Shown: positions 34,727-42,554 of the stretch, piece by piece
Numbering within the stretch: position 1 is the stretch's first letter
Layout of the letters: each line of letters opens with the position of its first letter
NCBI GenBank assembly: GCA_016124845.1
Contig: WGMW01000054.1
Span: 1-64,000, forward strand
Length of the DNA: 64,000 nt
Source: Flavobacteriales bacterium
Lineage (GTDB): Bacteria > Bacteroidota > Bacteroidia > UBA10329
Direction: 5' to 3'
Position numbers and translations under genes: made by a program
The notes under the pieces: generated by a model
Told to the model about the DNA's origin: nothing
The model's database searches: none
What the model saw: the letters and a program-made list of their open reading frames with translations, nothing else

Positions 34727-35917
34727 ATGGGCCGTGTGGTGGTCACCGGCATTGGGGTTATTTCCGCCATCGGGAATAATGCAGCAGAAAATCTCGCAGG
34801 CCTCAGAAGTTGCACAACGGGAATTGGCAAGGCCAAGTTCCTCGATTCGCGCTACGCGGATGAATTGCTTTTCGGAGAAGTGAAACTGAGCAATGAGGAA
34901 CTGCGGAAGGAATTCGATCATCTGAACCAGCAAGGTCTCACACGTACAGAACTGTTGGCATTCGTGGCTTTCCGCGAAGCAGTAGCCAACGCTGGCCTTT
35001 CAGTAGAAGACCTAAGATCGTTCGACACGGCTTTGCTTTCAGGAACAACCGTTGGCGGCATGGTGGAGATGGATGCCATTTATGCGGATGCGAATACGAA
35101 TGAGAAGCCATCGCCCTACGTCAATTCGTACCGAAGTGGGGCACACACGCTGCAATTGGTCAAAGCATTCGGGTTGCGTGGTTACACGGATACCATGAAC
35201 ACGGCCTGTTCGTCATCAGCCAATTCCATCATGCTCGGTGCGCGGATGATCAAAGCAGGGAAAGCCAAAAGGGCTATTGTGGGCGGAGTGGACAGCTTGG
35301 CGAAATACACGGTCAATGGGTTCAATTCGTTGCAAATTTTCTCGGATGAGATCACGCGCCCGTTCGATGCCAACCGCAAAGGTTTGAACTTGGGCGAAGG
35401 CGCAGCCTACTTGGTTCTGGAGAGGGAAGAGGATGCCGTAGGAAAAGAAATTTGGGGCGAGGTCCGTGGCTACGGAAACACCAACGATGCGTATCATCCG
35501 AGTTCCATGTCGCCAGAGGCAGTTGGTGTTCGTGGCGCCATCAATGGCGCATTGAAAACGGCCGGTCTCCAACCTTCCGACATTGATCACGTGAACGCCC
35601 ACGGAACAGGAACAGAGAATAACGACTACACCGAAGTACATGGAATGACGCAGATATTCGGGGAGATTCCACCGTATGTTTCCACGAAATCCTTCACAGG
35701 TCATACACTTGCTGCGGCAGGAGCAATTGAAGCTGTTTTCAGTTTTTTCAGCATCAAGCATCAGGAAATCTACCCAACCTTGAACTGGCAAACGCAAATG
35801 CCTGAGTTCAATTCCAAACCACAAACGGAATTCAGCAAAGTCAGGATCGATCATGTGCTTTCCAATTCGTTCGGGTTCGGTGGCAATTGCAGTTCACTTA
35901 TTCTTTCAAAGGTTTGA
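34727..35917 (+). CDS. Beta-ketoacyl-ACP synthase (ketosynthase)
   Basis: 396 residues, thiolase fold. The catalytic triad is complete: C161 in NTACSSSANS, a His in NAHGTGTENND and a His in KSFTGHTLAAAGA. GLNLGEGAAYLVLE and NSFGFGGNCSSLIL are family motifs. It condenses an acyl-enzyme with malonyl-ACP. The preceding ACP and the ketosynthase-like gene downstream suggest a type II KS/CLF-like pair. Confidence 0.93.
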   Translation: MGRVVVTGIGVISAIGNNAAENLAGLRSCTTGIGKAKFLDSRYADELLFGEVKLSNEELRKEFDHLNQQGLTRTELLAFVAFREAVANAGLSVEDLRSFDTALLSGTTVGGMVEMDAIYADANTNEKPSPYVNSYRSGAHTLQLVKAFGLRGYTDTMNTACSSSANSIMLGARMIKAGKAKRAIVGGVDSLAKYTVNGFNSLQIFSDEITRPFDANRKGLNLGEGAAYLVLEREEDAVGKEIWGEVRGYGNTNDAYHPSSMSPEAVGVRGAINGALKTAGLQPSDIDHVNAHGTGTENNDYTEVHGMTQIFGEIPPYVSTKSFTGHTLAAAGAIEAVFSFFSIKHQEIYPTLNWQTQMPEFNSKPQTEFSKVRIDHVLSNSFGFGGNCSSLILSKV

Positions 35918-35935
35918 ACTACGGATTTCAAATAA

Positions 35936-36085
35936 CCACCCCCAGCCCCTCCCTTCGGCAAGCTCAGGGCGAGCTCTTCAAAAGGAGGGGAGCTTGGTCT
36001 TCGATCCAACATTTGATCAGCGTGCCAGCTCTCCCCCTCGAAAGGGGGAGTACTCCGCCTAAGGCGGAGGGAGGGGGTCAAAAAC
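35936..36085. repeat. G/C-run palindromic repeats between the two ketosynthase genes
   Basis: CCCTCCCTTCGGCAAGCTCA and AAAAGGAGGGGAGCTTG form one stem. CTCTCCCCCTCGAAAGGGGG and CTCCGCCTAAGGCGGAGG form further stems. They fill most of the 174-bp gap. Same family as 2195-2296. Confidence 0.75.
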
Positions 36086-36091
36086 GCAATC

Positions 36092-37129
36092 ATGTTTATT
36101 AAAGACCTGACCTGTATATCGCCCCAGAAAACTTTTGACGAAGACTTCTTCTCAACCGAACCTCTCGTTTACGCAGGTTCGCAATTGCAGGCCGTAGAAC
36201 CGAGCTATGAGGAGATTCCACGCGGTCAACTCCGCAGAATGGGCAAATCGAACCGAATGGCCACGGGCGCGGGAATGCCATTGCTTCAAAAATGGAAGAC
36301 CGATGGCATCATCATCGGAACGACTGATGGCGGCATGGAAGAGTGCCACCGTTTCCTCAATCAGATCATTCAATACGAAGAAGGAACACTTACACCAACG
36401 GGTTTTGTGCAGGGCGCGCCCAGTTCTCCTGCTGGTGGATTGGCACTGATGGCTGCCAACAGCGGTTACAATAACACGCACAGCAATAAAGGACTTTCGT
36501 TCGAGAATTGCCTGATGGATACCGACCTGCTTTTCATTGAAGGAAGAGCCAAAAGCCTGATGGTCGGTTGTGTGGAAGAAATCTCTCAGGCACAATACCG
36601 TATCGAAACGCTGGCAGGTTTTATCAAGAAAGAGGAGGTTTCTACCGACAAACTCATCGGTTGCGGAACGTCTGGCGCGGTGAATGGCGAAGGAGCGGCC
36701 ATGTTCATCCTCGAACCGACTTCCGAAAACGCGATTGCGGAAATTGTTGATGCCGACATGATCTCTTATCCGACCTTGGATGACCTTACTTCCAAGGCCA
36801 AACGGCTGTTGGAACGTAACGGTCTGAGCGTTTCAGACATTGATGCTTTGATGCTCGGCTATTCGGGCGATGCCAATTCCGATAACTGGTATGACGATTT
36901 TGCGAAGCAACTTTTCCCAGAAACTGGAATCCTTTCATTTAAAAATCTGTTTGGAGAAAACCCTTCGGCAAGTGCCTTTGCCACGTGGTTTGCAGCACAA
37001 TTGGTCAACGGAAAACCTGTGCCTCAAATGGCGGTTCAGAAACCCATTTCAGGCGACCTGAAGACCATTCTCATTTACAATCATTACCAAGGGAACCAGC
37101 ACGGATTTGTATTGGTAGCAACCCCCTAA
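36092..37129 (+). CDS. Ketosynthase-like protein without catalytic residues (chain-length-factor-like)
   Basis: 345 residues. The thiolase-fold pattern is recognisable (TDGIIIGTTDGGMEECHRF, IEGRAKSLMVGCVEE, GCGTSGAVNGEGAAMFIL, DALMLGYSGD). By eye, the position of the active Cys in its neighbour is Gly (KGLSFENCLM against CSSSANSIM), and neither His motif is kept. This is the state expected of a partner subunit that shapes chain length, as in KS/CLF pairs. The last codon and stop lie in a repeat (ATPstop within CCCCCTAAATCCCCC). Confidence 0.75.
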   Translation: MFIKDLTCISPQKTFDEDFFSTEPLVYAGSQLQAVEPSYEEIPRGQLRRMGKSNRMATGAGMPLLQKWKTDGIIIGTTDGGMEECHRFLNQIIQYEEGTLTPTGFVQGAPSSPAGGLALMAANSGYNNTHSNKGLSFENCLMDTDLLFIEGRAKSLMVGCVEEISQAQYRIETLAGFIKKEEVSTDKLIGCGTSGAVNGEGAAMFILEPTSENAIAEIVDADMISYPTLDDLTSKAKRLLERNGLSVSDIDALMLGYSGDANSDNWYDDFAKQLFPETGILSFKNLFGENPSASAFATWFAAQLVNGKPVPQMAVQKPISGDLKTILIYNHYQGNQHGFVLVATP

Positions 37130-37148
37130 ATCCCCCAAAGGGGGACAA
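37122..37148. repeat. CCCCCTAAATCCCCC repeat at the end of the ketosynthase-like gene
   Basis: ACCCCCTAAATCCCCCAAAG with GGGGGAC. It supplies the stop codon of the gene. The reverse-oriented copy is at 38230-38254 inside the DUF1702-like gene. The rest of the 249-bp gap 37130-37378 contains no gene that I can see. Confidence 0.8.
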
Positions 37149-37378
37149 CTCCCATCTTTGTAAGACGATTGTCCGGATGGTTACATCCCTTGTATATGTG
37201 GGACGCTTCGTTCCTCAGCGAAGCAAATCGAAGCACCAACTCGTCCGCGTGTTTCCCTGACGAAGGAAGGGGCTCTTTATTTGATTTTGATACGCCATCT
37301 TTTTCGGTGACAGCGGTTTTGGACAGCTTCCAGAAAAGATAGGGTTGGGGGTGGTCGAAACTCTGCTACATTTAGACC

Positions 37379-37828
37379 ATGAGTACAGAACTGGAAATCG
37401 TCAGCACACGGGTTTTCAATTTCCCGCTGGAATTGGTTTTCCGTGCGTGGACAGAACCCGAACATTTGGCTGCGTGGTGGGGACCGAAAGGTTTTACCAA
37501 CACATTCCATGAATACGACCTGCGACCTGAAGGCCATTGGCGTTTTACCATGCACGGACCTGAGAAAGGCAACTATGAGAACCATGCGGTTTTCGAACGT
37601 ATTGAACGGCCGACATTCCTTTCGTGGTATCGGCTTTCGCAGCCGCTGTTCAGAGTAGAGGTAAGTTTTGACACAGTTTCAGCCGATCAAACTTCGGTTG
37701 TGTTCAAAATGATCTTTGACGACCTTGATCTGTGCAACACCATCCGAAAGTTCGCACCCGAAAAGAACGAGGAGAATTTTGATAAACTGGAAGTAGTCTT
37801 AGCAAAGATGCTAGCTGCTCAGGATTGA
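37379..37828 (+). CDS. SRPBCC (AHSA1-like) domain protein
   Basis: 149 residues: VFNFPLELVFRAWTEPEHLA, WWGPKGFTNTFHEYDLRPEG and a C-terminal helix FDKLEVVLAKMLAAQ. This is a START-like helix-grip fold with a hydrophobic cavity. In biosynthetic clusters such proteins act as cyclases, aromatases or lipid-binding proteins; AHSA1-like ones also occur as stand-alone proteins, so its place in the pathway is uncertain. It overlaps the convergent DUF1702-like gene by 10 bp. Confidence 0.88.
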   Translation: MSTELEIVSTRVFNFPLELVFRAWTEPEHLAAWWGPKGFTNTFHEYDLRPEGHWRFTMHGPEKGNYENHAVFERIERPTFLSWYRLSQPLFRVEVSFDTVSADQTSVVFKMIFDDLDLCNTIRKFAPEKNEENFDKLEVVLAKMLAAQD

Positions 37829-38511
37829 GCCTTCCGCAAACTTTCTTCAGCTGCCTCAATCCCTTTTTTCAAGTTCAATTTGAACTCACCAGCCGCTGAT
37901 TTCAACTCGGAAATCAATTCATTCGAACAGCCACCAACATAAGTTGAAGCCACACCAATGCCTTGCCACAGGTTCGGTCTTCGGTCTTCAGAAAAATGGT
38001 TGAGGATGTTCACCACTTTGGAAACTTCTCCTTTCGTGACATACCAAATGGCGCGACCAACACCTTGGTCAAATCCAGCTTGGTATTCGGGTGTGATATT
38101 CTCAGGAATTTGTTGAGTTCGAATGGTGGCACGTCTTTGAAACAACCCATTCCAATACCCGAATCCATCCAAAACCTTTACCTGCATTTCAGGTGCGATC
38201 TGAGATAGTGTGTCTCGGAGTTCAAGTCCCCCTTTGGGGGATTTAGGGGGTTGTTCAGCAATTGCCCAGCCCAAACCGATATGAACTTGAGTGGCGTGCT
38301 TTGCCGTTTTCTCAGCATAAACCTTCCAAGTTTCCATGGAATTTGCCAACGCAACACCTACGGAAGCACCTTCAAATGCCACCGAACGGTAACGCGGTTC
38401 GAACTTGTTCAGTTCGGCAATGAGTTCATCCAAACCAAGTTCCTGTTCGCTGAGCGTGCGTCCCTTTTGGAACGTGGCCACTACGGTTACTATGTTCTCG
38501 GTAATACTCAA
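37819..38511 (-). CDS. DUF1702-like protein
   Basis: 230 residues. KVLDGFGYWNGLFQRR, FDQGVGRAIWYVTKGE and WQGIGVASTYVGGCSNEL match the pattern of DUF1702 proteins known from enediyne and other polyketide clusters; their function is unknown. The only start in the frame is TTG at 38511, with an in-frame TAA 15 bp further up inside a repeat, so the N-terminus may have been cut back. Residues EQPPKSPKGGLE are encoded by an inserted CCCCCTAAATCCCCC-type repeat (38230-38254). Assignment is by motif memory, not by search. Confidence 0.6.
   Translation of the reverse strand: MSITENIVTVVATFQKGRTLSEQELGLDELIAELNKFEPRYRSVAFEGASVGVALANSMETWKVYAEKTAKHATQVHIGLGWAIAEQPPKSPKGGLELRDTLSQIAPEMQVKVLDGFGYWNGLFQRRATIRTQQIPENITPEYQAGFDQGVGRAIWYVTKGEVSKVVNILNHFSEDRRPNLWQGIGVASTYVGGCSNELISELKSAAGEFKLNLKKGIEAAEESLRKAQS
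38230..38254. repeat. CCCCC/GGGGG repeat inside the DUF1702-like gene
   Basis: CCCCCTTTGGGGGATTTAGG with GGG, reverse complement of the repeat at 37122-37148. It keeps the frame open. Confidence 0.85.
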
Positions 38512-38518
38512 TTTGGCT

Positions 38519-38617
38519 GATACGAATTACGAATGAATACGAATATGCGAATTAGGCTGCAGGTTACGGCATTCGTCATATTCGTATCGCGAAGCGAGAT
38601 TGGTAATTCGTATCAGC
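38519..38617. repeat. TTCGTAATTCGTA-type interspersed repeat
   Basis: ATACGAATTACGAATGAATA at the left and GAGATTGGTAATTCGTATCA at the right, with inner TACGAATATGCGAA and CATATTCGTATCGCGA. It directly borders the start of the DUF1702-like gene. Same family as 26627-26738 and 49440-49537. Confidence 0.85.
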
Positions 38618-38620
38618 TAT

Positions 38621-40321
38621 TTACACCTCAACCGTCTCAGGATACGGATACAGCCACATGCGCCTCATCTGACTTGCAATGTGTTCGTGGCGTGGTAGCA
38701 CCACGCTGTTCACGCTTTCCAGTTTGCGGTCACCGTTCAGGCTCATGGTGTACGGGTCAACTTCAATATCCATCGAAGTTCCGTGCGCCAAGTTGCTGAA
38801 CAGTCGGAACGTTTCGGCTGCCACGTGTTCCAGCACACCGATGTTCGAATAAAGCTTGTCGAGCATTTCCTGCGTAGTGTATTCCTTCTCCACAATATCT
38901 TCTTGGAATTTGCGCAGAAAATCGAGGTCGAACGGGTCGGTGTAGCGTTCGGTGATGTCGGCCGTGTCGTACGGCATCATGTCTTTGAACAGCATCTGCA
39001 TTTGGCGGCTCAGTTCGCCATAGCGTTGCAGCAGCGACTTCGGCCCAGCGGTCATCTGTCGCATCAGGTCGAGGTTGGTGAGGCCGTTATTGATGAAAAG
39101 CAGCGTGTTGATGCTCCAGTACGCGCCCCAATCCCAGAATATCTTGGCCACCATCACCTGCGTGCTGCCCCACATCGGGTATTGGCCCGTGTAGATCGGC
39201 ATCCAGTTATCGAACAGCGCGCGCAGCACTTCCGAGTAGAATTTGGTGCGGAAGAAGATGTCTTCGCCTTTCAGGTCGCGCTGAATGAGGTCGGCCGTCC
39301 ATGTGTTGGCCATCGAAATGAAATCGGAACCAGGCGAGTAGAACGGATCGGCAAACAGGCCAGCTTCGCCCACAACCGTCCAACGGTCGGTGTGGAACAA
39401 CTCGCCCGAACCGTGCGCAAAATGTTTCATCTGAAGGAAATCCAGGATCTTGCCGCCTTCGCTCGTCTTCGCTTTCAGTTCTTTGGAAAGCTGCGGTTCC
39501 CACTGCTCGATCCACGCCAACGCCTTATCGAGTTTGTTGTACGTTTCCAACGGATGGATGGCGGGATCGGCCACAATGCCGACACTCGTTTTGCCGCCCA
39601 CCAGCGGAATGATCCACACCCAATAACCCTTGTCCATGAGGTGAACCGTGCTCAGATAGCGCAGTCCAGGCTCTACGTACGAATGCCATTTCGGGTCATC
39701 GCTCCATGTGTCGATGTCGATCTTCCAATCCACTCGGAACCATGCCGAATTCACATCGTGCGGATGCGTTTGTGCGAAACCGAATTTCCGCTTCAGAATG
39801 CTGGCGCGACCAGAGGCATCCACCACCCAACGCGCATCGGTGGTCACTTGCTCACCATTCACGGTGTAGGTCACCGAATGCTTTTCCGTGCCCATGTCAA
39901 CGCTGTCCACCTTAGCACCGAGTATTACTTCATTCCCAGCTTCGCGACTGAACGTCACAAGGTCGTTCTCCAACACGCCACGGTCCAGCTGATGGCTCGG
40001 AACGGGCAGCAGCACCTTCGGTCCCAATTCCACACGCTTGTGGATGGTTTCCTTGTGCTTGGGCGAGAAGAAGAAGCGCAGTCCGTGCTTTGGCAGTTGC
40101 TCGCGGTCGAGGTAATCCTTCAGTCCGAGCACCTCGCGTAGGTAATGTGTGGCCAACTCTACGGTGCTTTCGCCCACTTTATGGGCCGCATCGGGAGCCG
40201 CGTCATCGCGCTTTTCCAGCACCAGCACACGGATGTCGGGGTTCTGTTTCTTCAGTTGAAGCGAAAGGGTGAGGCCCGCAAGGCCGCCACCGAGTATTAC
40301 AACATCATATTTTCCTTTCAT
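38621..40321 (-). CDS. FAD-dependent oxidoreductase, flavin-halogenase-like
   Basis: 566 residues. FAD-binding GGGLAG at residues 11-16, KVGEST at 48-53, and WVWIIP at about residue 235, which fits the WxWxIP motif of flavin-dependent halogenases. PKHGLRFFF places a lysine (K78) where halogenases have their catalytic lysine; this is an alignment by eye. VVGEAGLFADPFYSPGSDF is the second FAD motif. Members of this group may halogenate or hydroxylate, so the reaction is open. Start 38 bp after the permease stop. Confidence 0.82.
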   Translation of the reverse strand: MKGKYDVVILGGGLAGLTLSLQLKKQNPDIRVLVLEKRDDAAPDAAHKVGESTVELATHYLREVLGLKDYLDREQLPKHGLRFFFSPKHKETIHKRVELGPKVLLPVPSHQLDRGVLENDLVTFSREAGNEVILGAKVDSVDMGTEKHSVTYTVNGEQVTTDARWVVDASGRASILKRKFGFAQTHPHDVNSAWFRVDWKIDIDTWSDDPKWHSYVEPGLRYLSTVHLMDKGYWVWIIPLVGGKTSVGIVADPAIHPLETYNKLDKALAWIEQWEPQLSKELKAKTSEGGKILDFLQMKHFAHGSGELFHTDRWTVVGEAGLFADPFYSPGSDFISMANTWTADLIQRDLKGEDIFFRTKFYSEVLRALFDNWMPIYTGQYPMWGSTQVMVAKIFWDWGAYWSINTLLFINNGLTNLDLMRQMTAGPKSLLQRYGELSRQMQMLFKDMMPYDTADITERYTDPFDLDFLRKFQEDIVEKEYTTQEMLDKLYSNIGVLEHVAAETFRLFSNLAHGTSMDIEVDPYTMSLNGDRKLESVNSVVLPRHEHIASQMRRMWLYPYPETVEV

Positions 40322-40359
40322 GGAATAAGTAGATTTTCTGTACCAAAATTATGAACCAC

Positions 40360-41649
40360 TCAGCTTTGTCGGTTACGTTCAAGCAAGAGTGATCCTGCGA
40401 AGCAAACAATCCCGAAAGCCCAAAGTTTGAACGAACCCAAAATTATTTCTGAACCGGTTTCGCCACGCAGGAAAACACCATTGAAGGCTTCCATGGCCCA
40501 GTTCATGGGCGAGAGATGTCCAACGAAGATCATGGTGTCTGACATGATGTACAGCGGAACCCAAATGCCGCCCAAGGCTGCCATGATCACCACCGAAACA
40601 ATTCCGAAAATGGCGGCCTGATGAAGTGTTTTGAAGATGGTTCCGACAAGCAAACCATAGCTGGTGGCGGCAAAACCTGCTACAATCGCCACATAAAGCA
40701 ATGGGAAGAAACCGCTTCCAAGATCCAGTTTGGCAAGGCCAATGCTCGGCATGAGCCAGAAACCAACGCTGATCATCAGCAAGGCTTGCAGCAGTCCGAC
40801 TGCGCTGTAGCTCAGCAATTTGCCCGCATAGAAATGGAACATGCTGGTTGGCATGGTTCGCAAGCGGGTAATGGTTCCCGCGGTACGTTCGCGCACCATG
40901 TTTCCAGCCAGTGGAATAACGATAAAGAACATGGCGAAGACCGTCCATGCTGGCACGTTATGCTGCGTGGAGTTATTGGCCACATCCGTTGCCATGATCT
41001 TACCTGTGGCGGTTTTCTCTCGCAGCTGTACAATTCCGTTGGAGGAAAGGTCCACTTCGGGGCGTTTGCCTGTCATTTCTGCCAAGCGGTCACTGAGGCC
41101 ATCAATGATCATTCGCCCTTCCAGTTCGCTCAAAAACTGCTTGATGGCACTTCGGATGCTGCTTCTAAAAGTGTGTTTCGTAGTAGGGTCGAGGAGTAGC
41201 GTGATGTACGGTTCGAGGTTCGGTTTTTCGACTTCGGTCGGTTCGTCCGTTGGCATCAGCCCAGCTAACATTCCTTCCACCTGTGCATCAACGATCTGCT
41301 TCAATTCACCACCCAAACCTTTCTTTACAATAATGCCTATTTGGTAATCGCCCGAATTGATGGATTTCGCGAGTTGCGCGCTATCGATCGGCATTCCATT
41401 CAAGCTATCGACCACCACGAAGGTTTTTCCTTCCTGAATGGCGTGCATGATGGCTTTGGAGATCTCACCGCTGTCTTGATTGACGAACAGCACAGGGATT
41501 TTCTGTTCCTGATAATCCCGGAAAGGCGCGTCCTGCACGATTGCCATCACAATAACGAGCACCATCGGCATGAGGAAAAGGATGCCGAGGCCGCCTTTGT
41601 CGCGGAGCAGCAACAGCCATTCTTTCGTTATGGATGCGAGGAGTTTCAT
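40360..41649 (-). CDS. ABC-2 type transporter permease
   Basis: 429 residues. One membrane span at residues 20-40, a large extracytoplasmic domain (~50-245), then five spans (~250-425) with NMVRERTAGTITRLRTMPTS before them, the usual ABC-2 pattern. The gene belongs with the ATPase at 41819-42553 and would export the product of the cluster. The gap to the ATPase (169 bp) is filled by repeats. Confidence 0.9.
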   Translation of the reverse strand: MKLLASITKEWLLLLRDKGGLGILFLMPMVLVIVMAIVQDAPFRDYQEQKIPVLFVNQDSGEISKAIMHAIQEGKTFVVVDSLNGMPIDSAQLAKSINSGDYQIGIIVKKGLGGELKQIVDAQVEGMLAGLMPTDEPTEVEKPNLEPYITLLLDPTTKHTFRSSIRSAIKQFLSELEGRMIIDGLSDRLAEMTGKRPEVDLSSNGIVQLREKTATGKIMATDVANNSTQHNVPAWTVFAMFFIVIPLAGNMVRERTAGTITRLRTMPTSMFHFYAGKLLSYSAVGLLQALLMISVGFWLMPSIGLAKLDLGSGFFPLLYVAIVAGFAATSYGLLVGTIFKTLHQAAIFGIVSVVIMAALGGIWVPLYIMSDTMIFVGHLSPMNWAMEAFNGVFLRGETGSEIILGSFKLWAFGIVCFAGSLLLERNRQS

Positions 41650-41682
41650 TTTGTTTCACGCATAGGCGCAAAGACGCTAAGA

Positions 41683-41793
41683 GTATTATTGCACAGAGGG
41701 AAATTGAGAAATGGAGATGCACAGAGACGCTTGCTGTCATGCTGAACTTGTTTCAGCATCTGAATAGACCCTGAAACAAGTTCAGGGTGACAC
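41683..41793. repeat. Two adjoining interspersed repeats between permease and ATPase genes
   Basis: 41683-41730 is the CACAGAG type (AAATGGAGATGCACAGAGAC, as at 16866-16905). 41736-41793 is the GTCATGCTGAACTTGTTTCA plus CCCTGAAACAAGTTCAGGGT type, the inverse of 22091-22157. Confidence 0.85.
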
Positions 41794-41818
41794 TTCGATA
41801 TTTCATTGCCACACACCA

Positions 41819-42553
41819 TCAATCCCTCAATTGTTTGCCCGTCAGTTCAATGAAATGATGATGCAGGCTGTGTCCGTCTGAAAGCAGTTCGGAGGTTTTG
41901 CCTTCGATCAGCAGTTTTCCGTGGTCGATGATGCAGACCTGATCGCAGAGCTTTTCGGTCTCGTCCAGCTGGTGAGACGTGTAAACGATGGTCATTCCGC
42001 CACGGTTCAGCTCCTGCAAATACGTGTTGATCATGTGCCTTGAATGTACGTCAATGCCCACGGTCGGTTCATCCAAGATGAGGATTTCGGGGTCGTGCAT
42101 CAGTGCCACCATCAGGTTCACCCTGCGCTTCATACCACCCGAATAATTCTGTAACTGCTTGCCGCGATGTTCCGCAAGTCCAAATGCTTCCATCAACTCA
42201 TCCGTTTTCTGCTGGATTTCCTTTCGGTTCAATCCAAGCATCTGCCCGAAGAAATGAAGGTTCTCCGAAGCCGTCATTGTATCGTACAACGCAATTTCTT
42301 GCGGCACCAAGCCAATGGACTTTTTAATTCCAACTGCGTCATTCTTCCAACTCTTTCCAAGAATGGAAACCTCACCAGCAGTCGGTTTCAGAATACCGCA
42401 GATGATGGAAATGGTTGTGGTCTTTCCTGCACCATTTGGGCCAAGGAGACCGTAAAACGCACCTTTCGGAATTCGCAGGTCGAGGCCGTTGACGGCCGCT
42501 TCTGCCGCACCGCTGTAGCGATGCACCAATCCCGATATGGAAATGGCGTCCAA
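41819..42553 (-). CDS. ABC transporter ATP-binding protein
   Basis: 244 residues: Walker A LLGPNGAGKTTT, Q-loop IGLVPQEIALY, signature NYSGGMKRRV, Walker B ILILDEPTVGID, H-loop YTSHQLDETE. It is the drug/lipid-exporter (ABC-2) class that pairs with the permease at 40360-41649. The start codon is one base after the stop of the BtrH-like gene, so they are co-translated. Confidence 0.95.
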   Translation of the reverse strand: MDAISISGLVHRYSGAAEAAVNGLDLRIPKGAFYGLLGPNGAGKTTTISIICGILKPTAGEVSILGKSWKNDAVGIKKSIGLVPQEIALYDTMTASENLHFFGQMLGLNRKEIQQKTDELMEAFGLAEHRGKQLQNYSGGMKRRVNLMVALMHDPEILILDEPTVGIDVHSRHMINTYLQELNRGGMTIVYTSHQLDETEKLCDQVCIIDHGKLLIEGKTSELLSDGHSLHHHFIELTGKQLRD

Positions 42554-42554
42554 A

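Noticed and set aside
38783-40141. Plus-strand frame of 452 codons
   Set aside because: It lies entirely antisense to the FAD oxidoreductase gene, which has clear motifs. The translation is His/Arg/Val-rich without a domain, as expected for a shadow frame.
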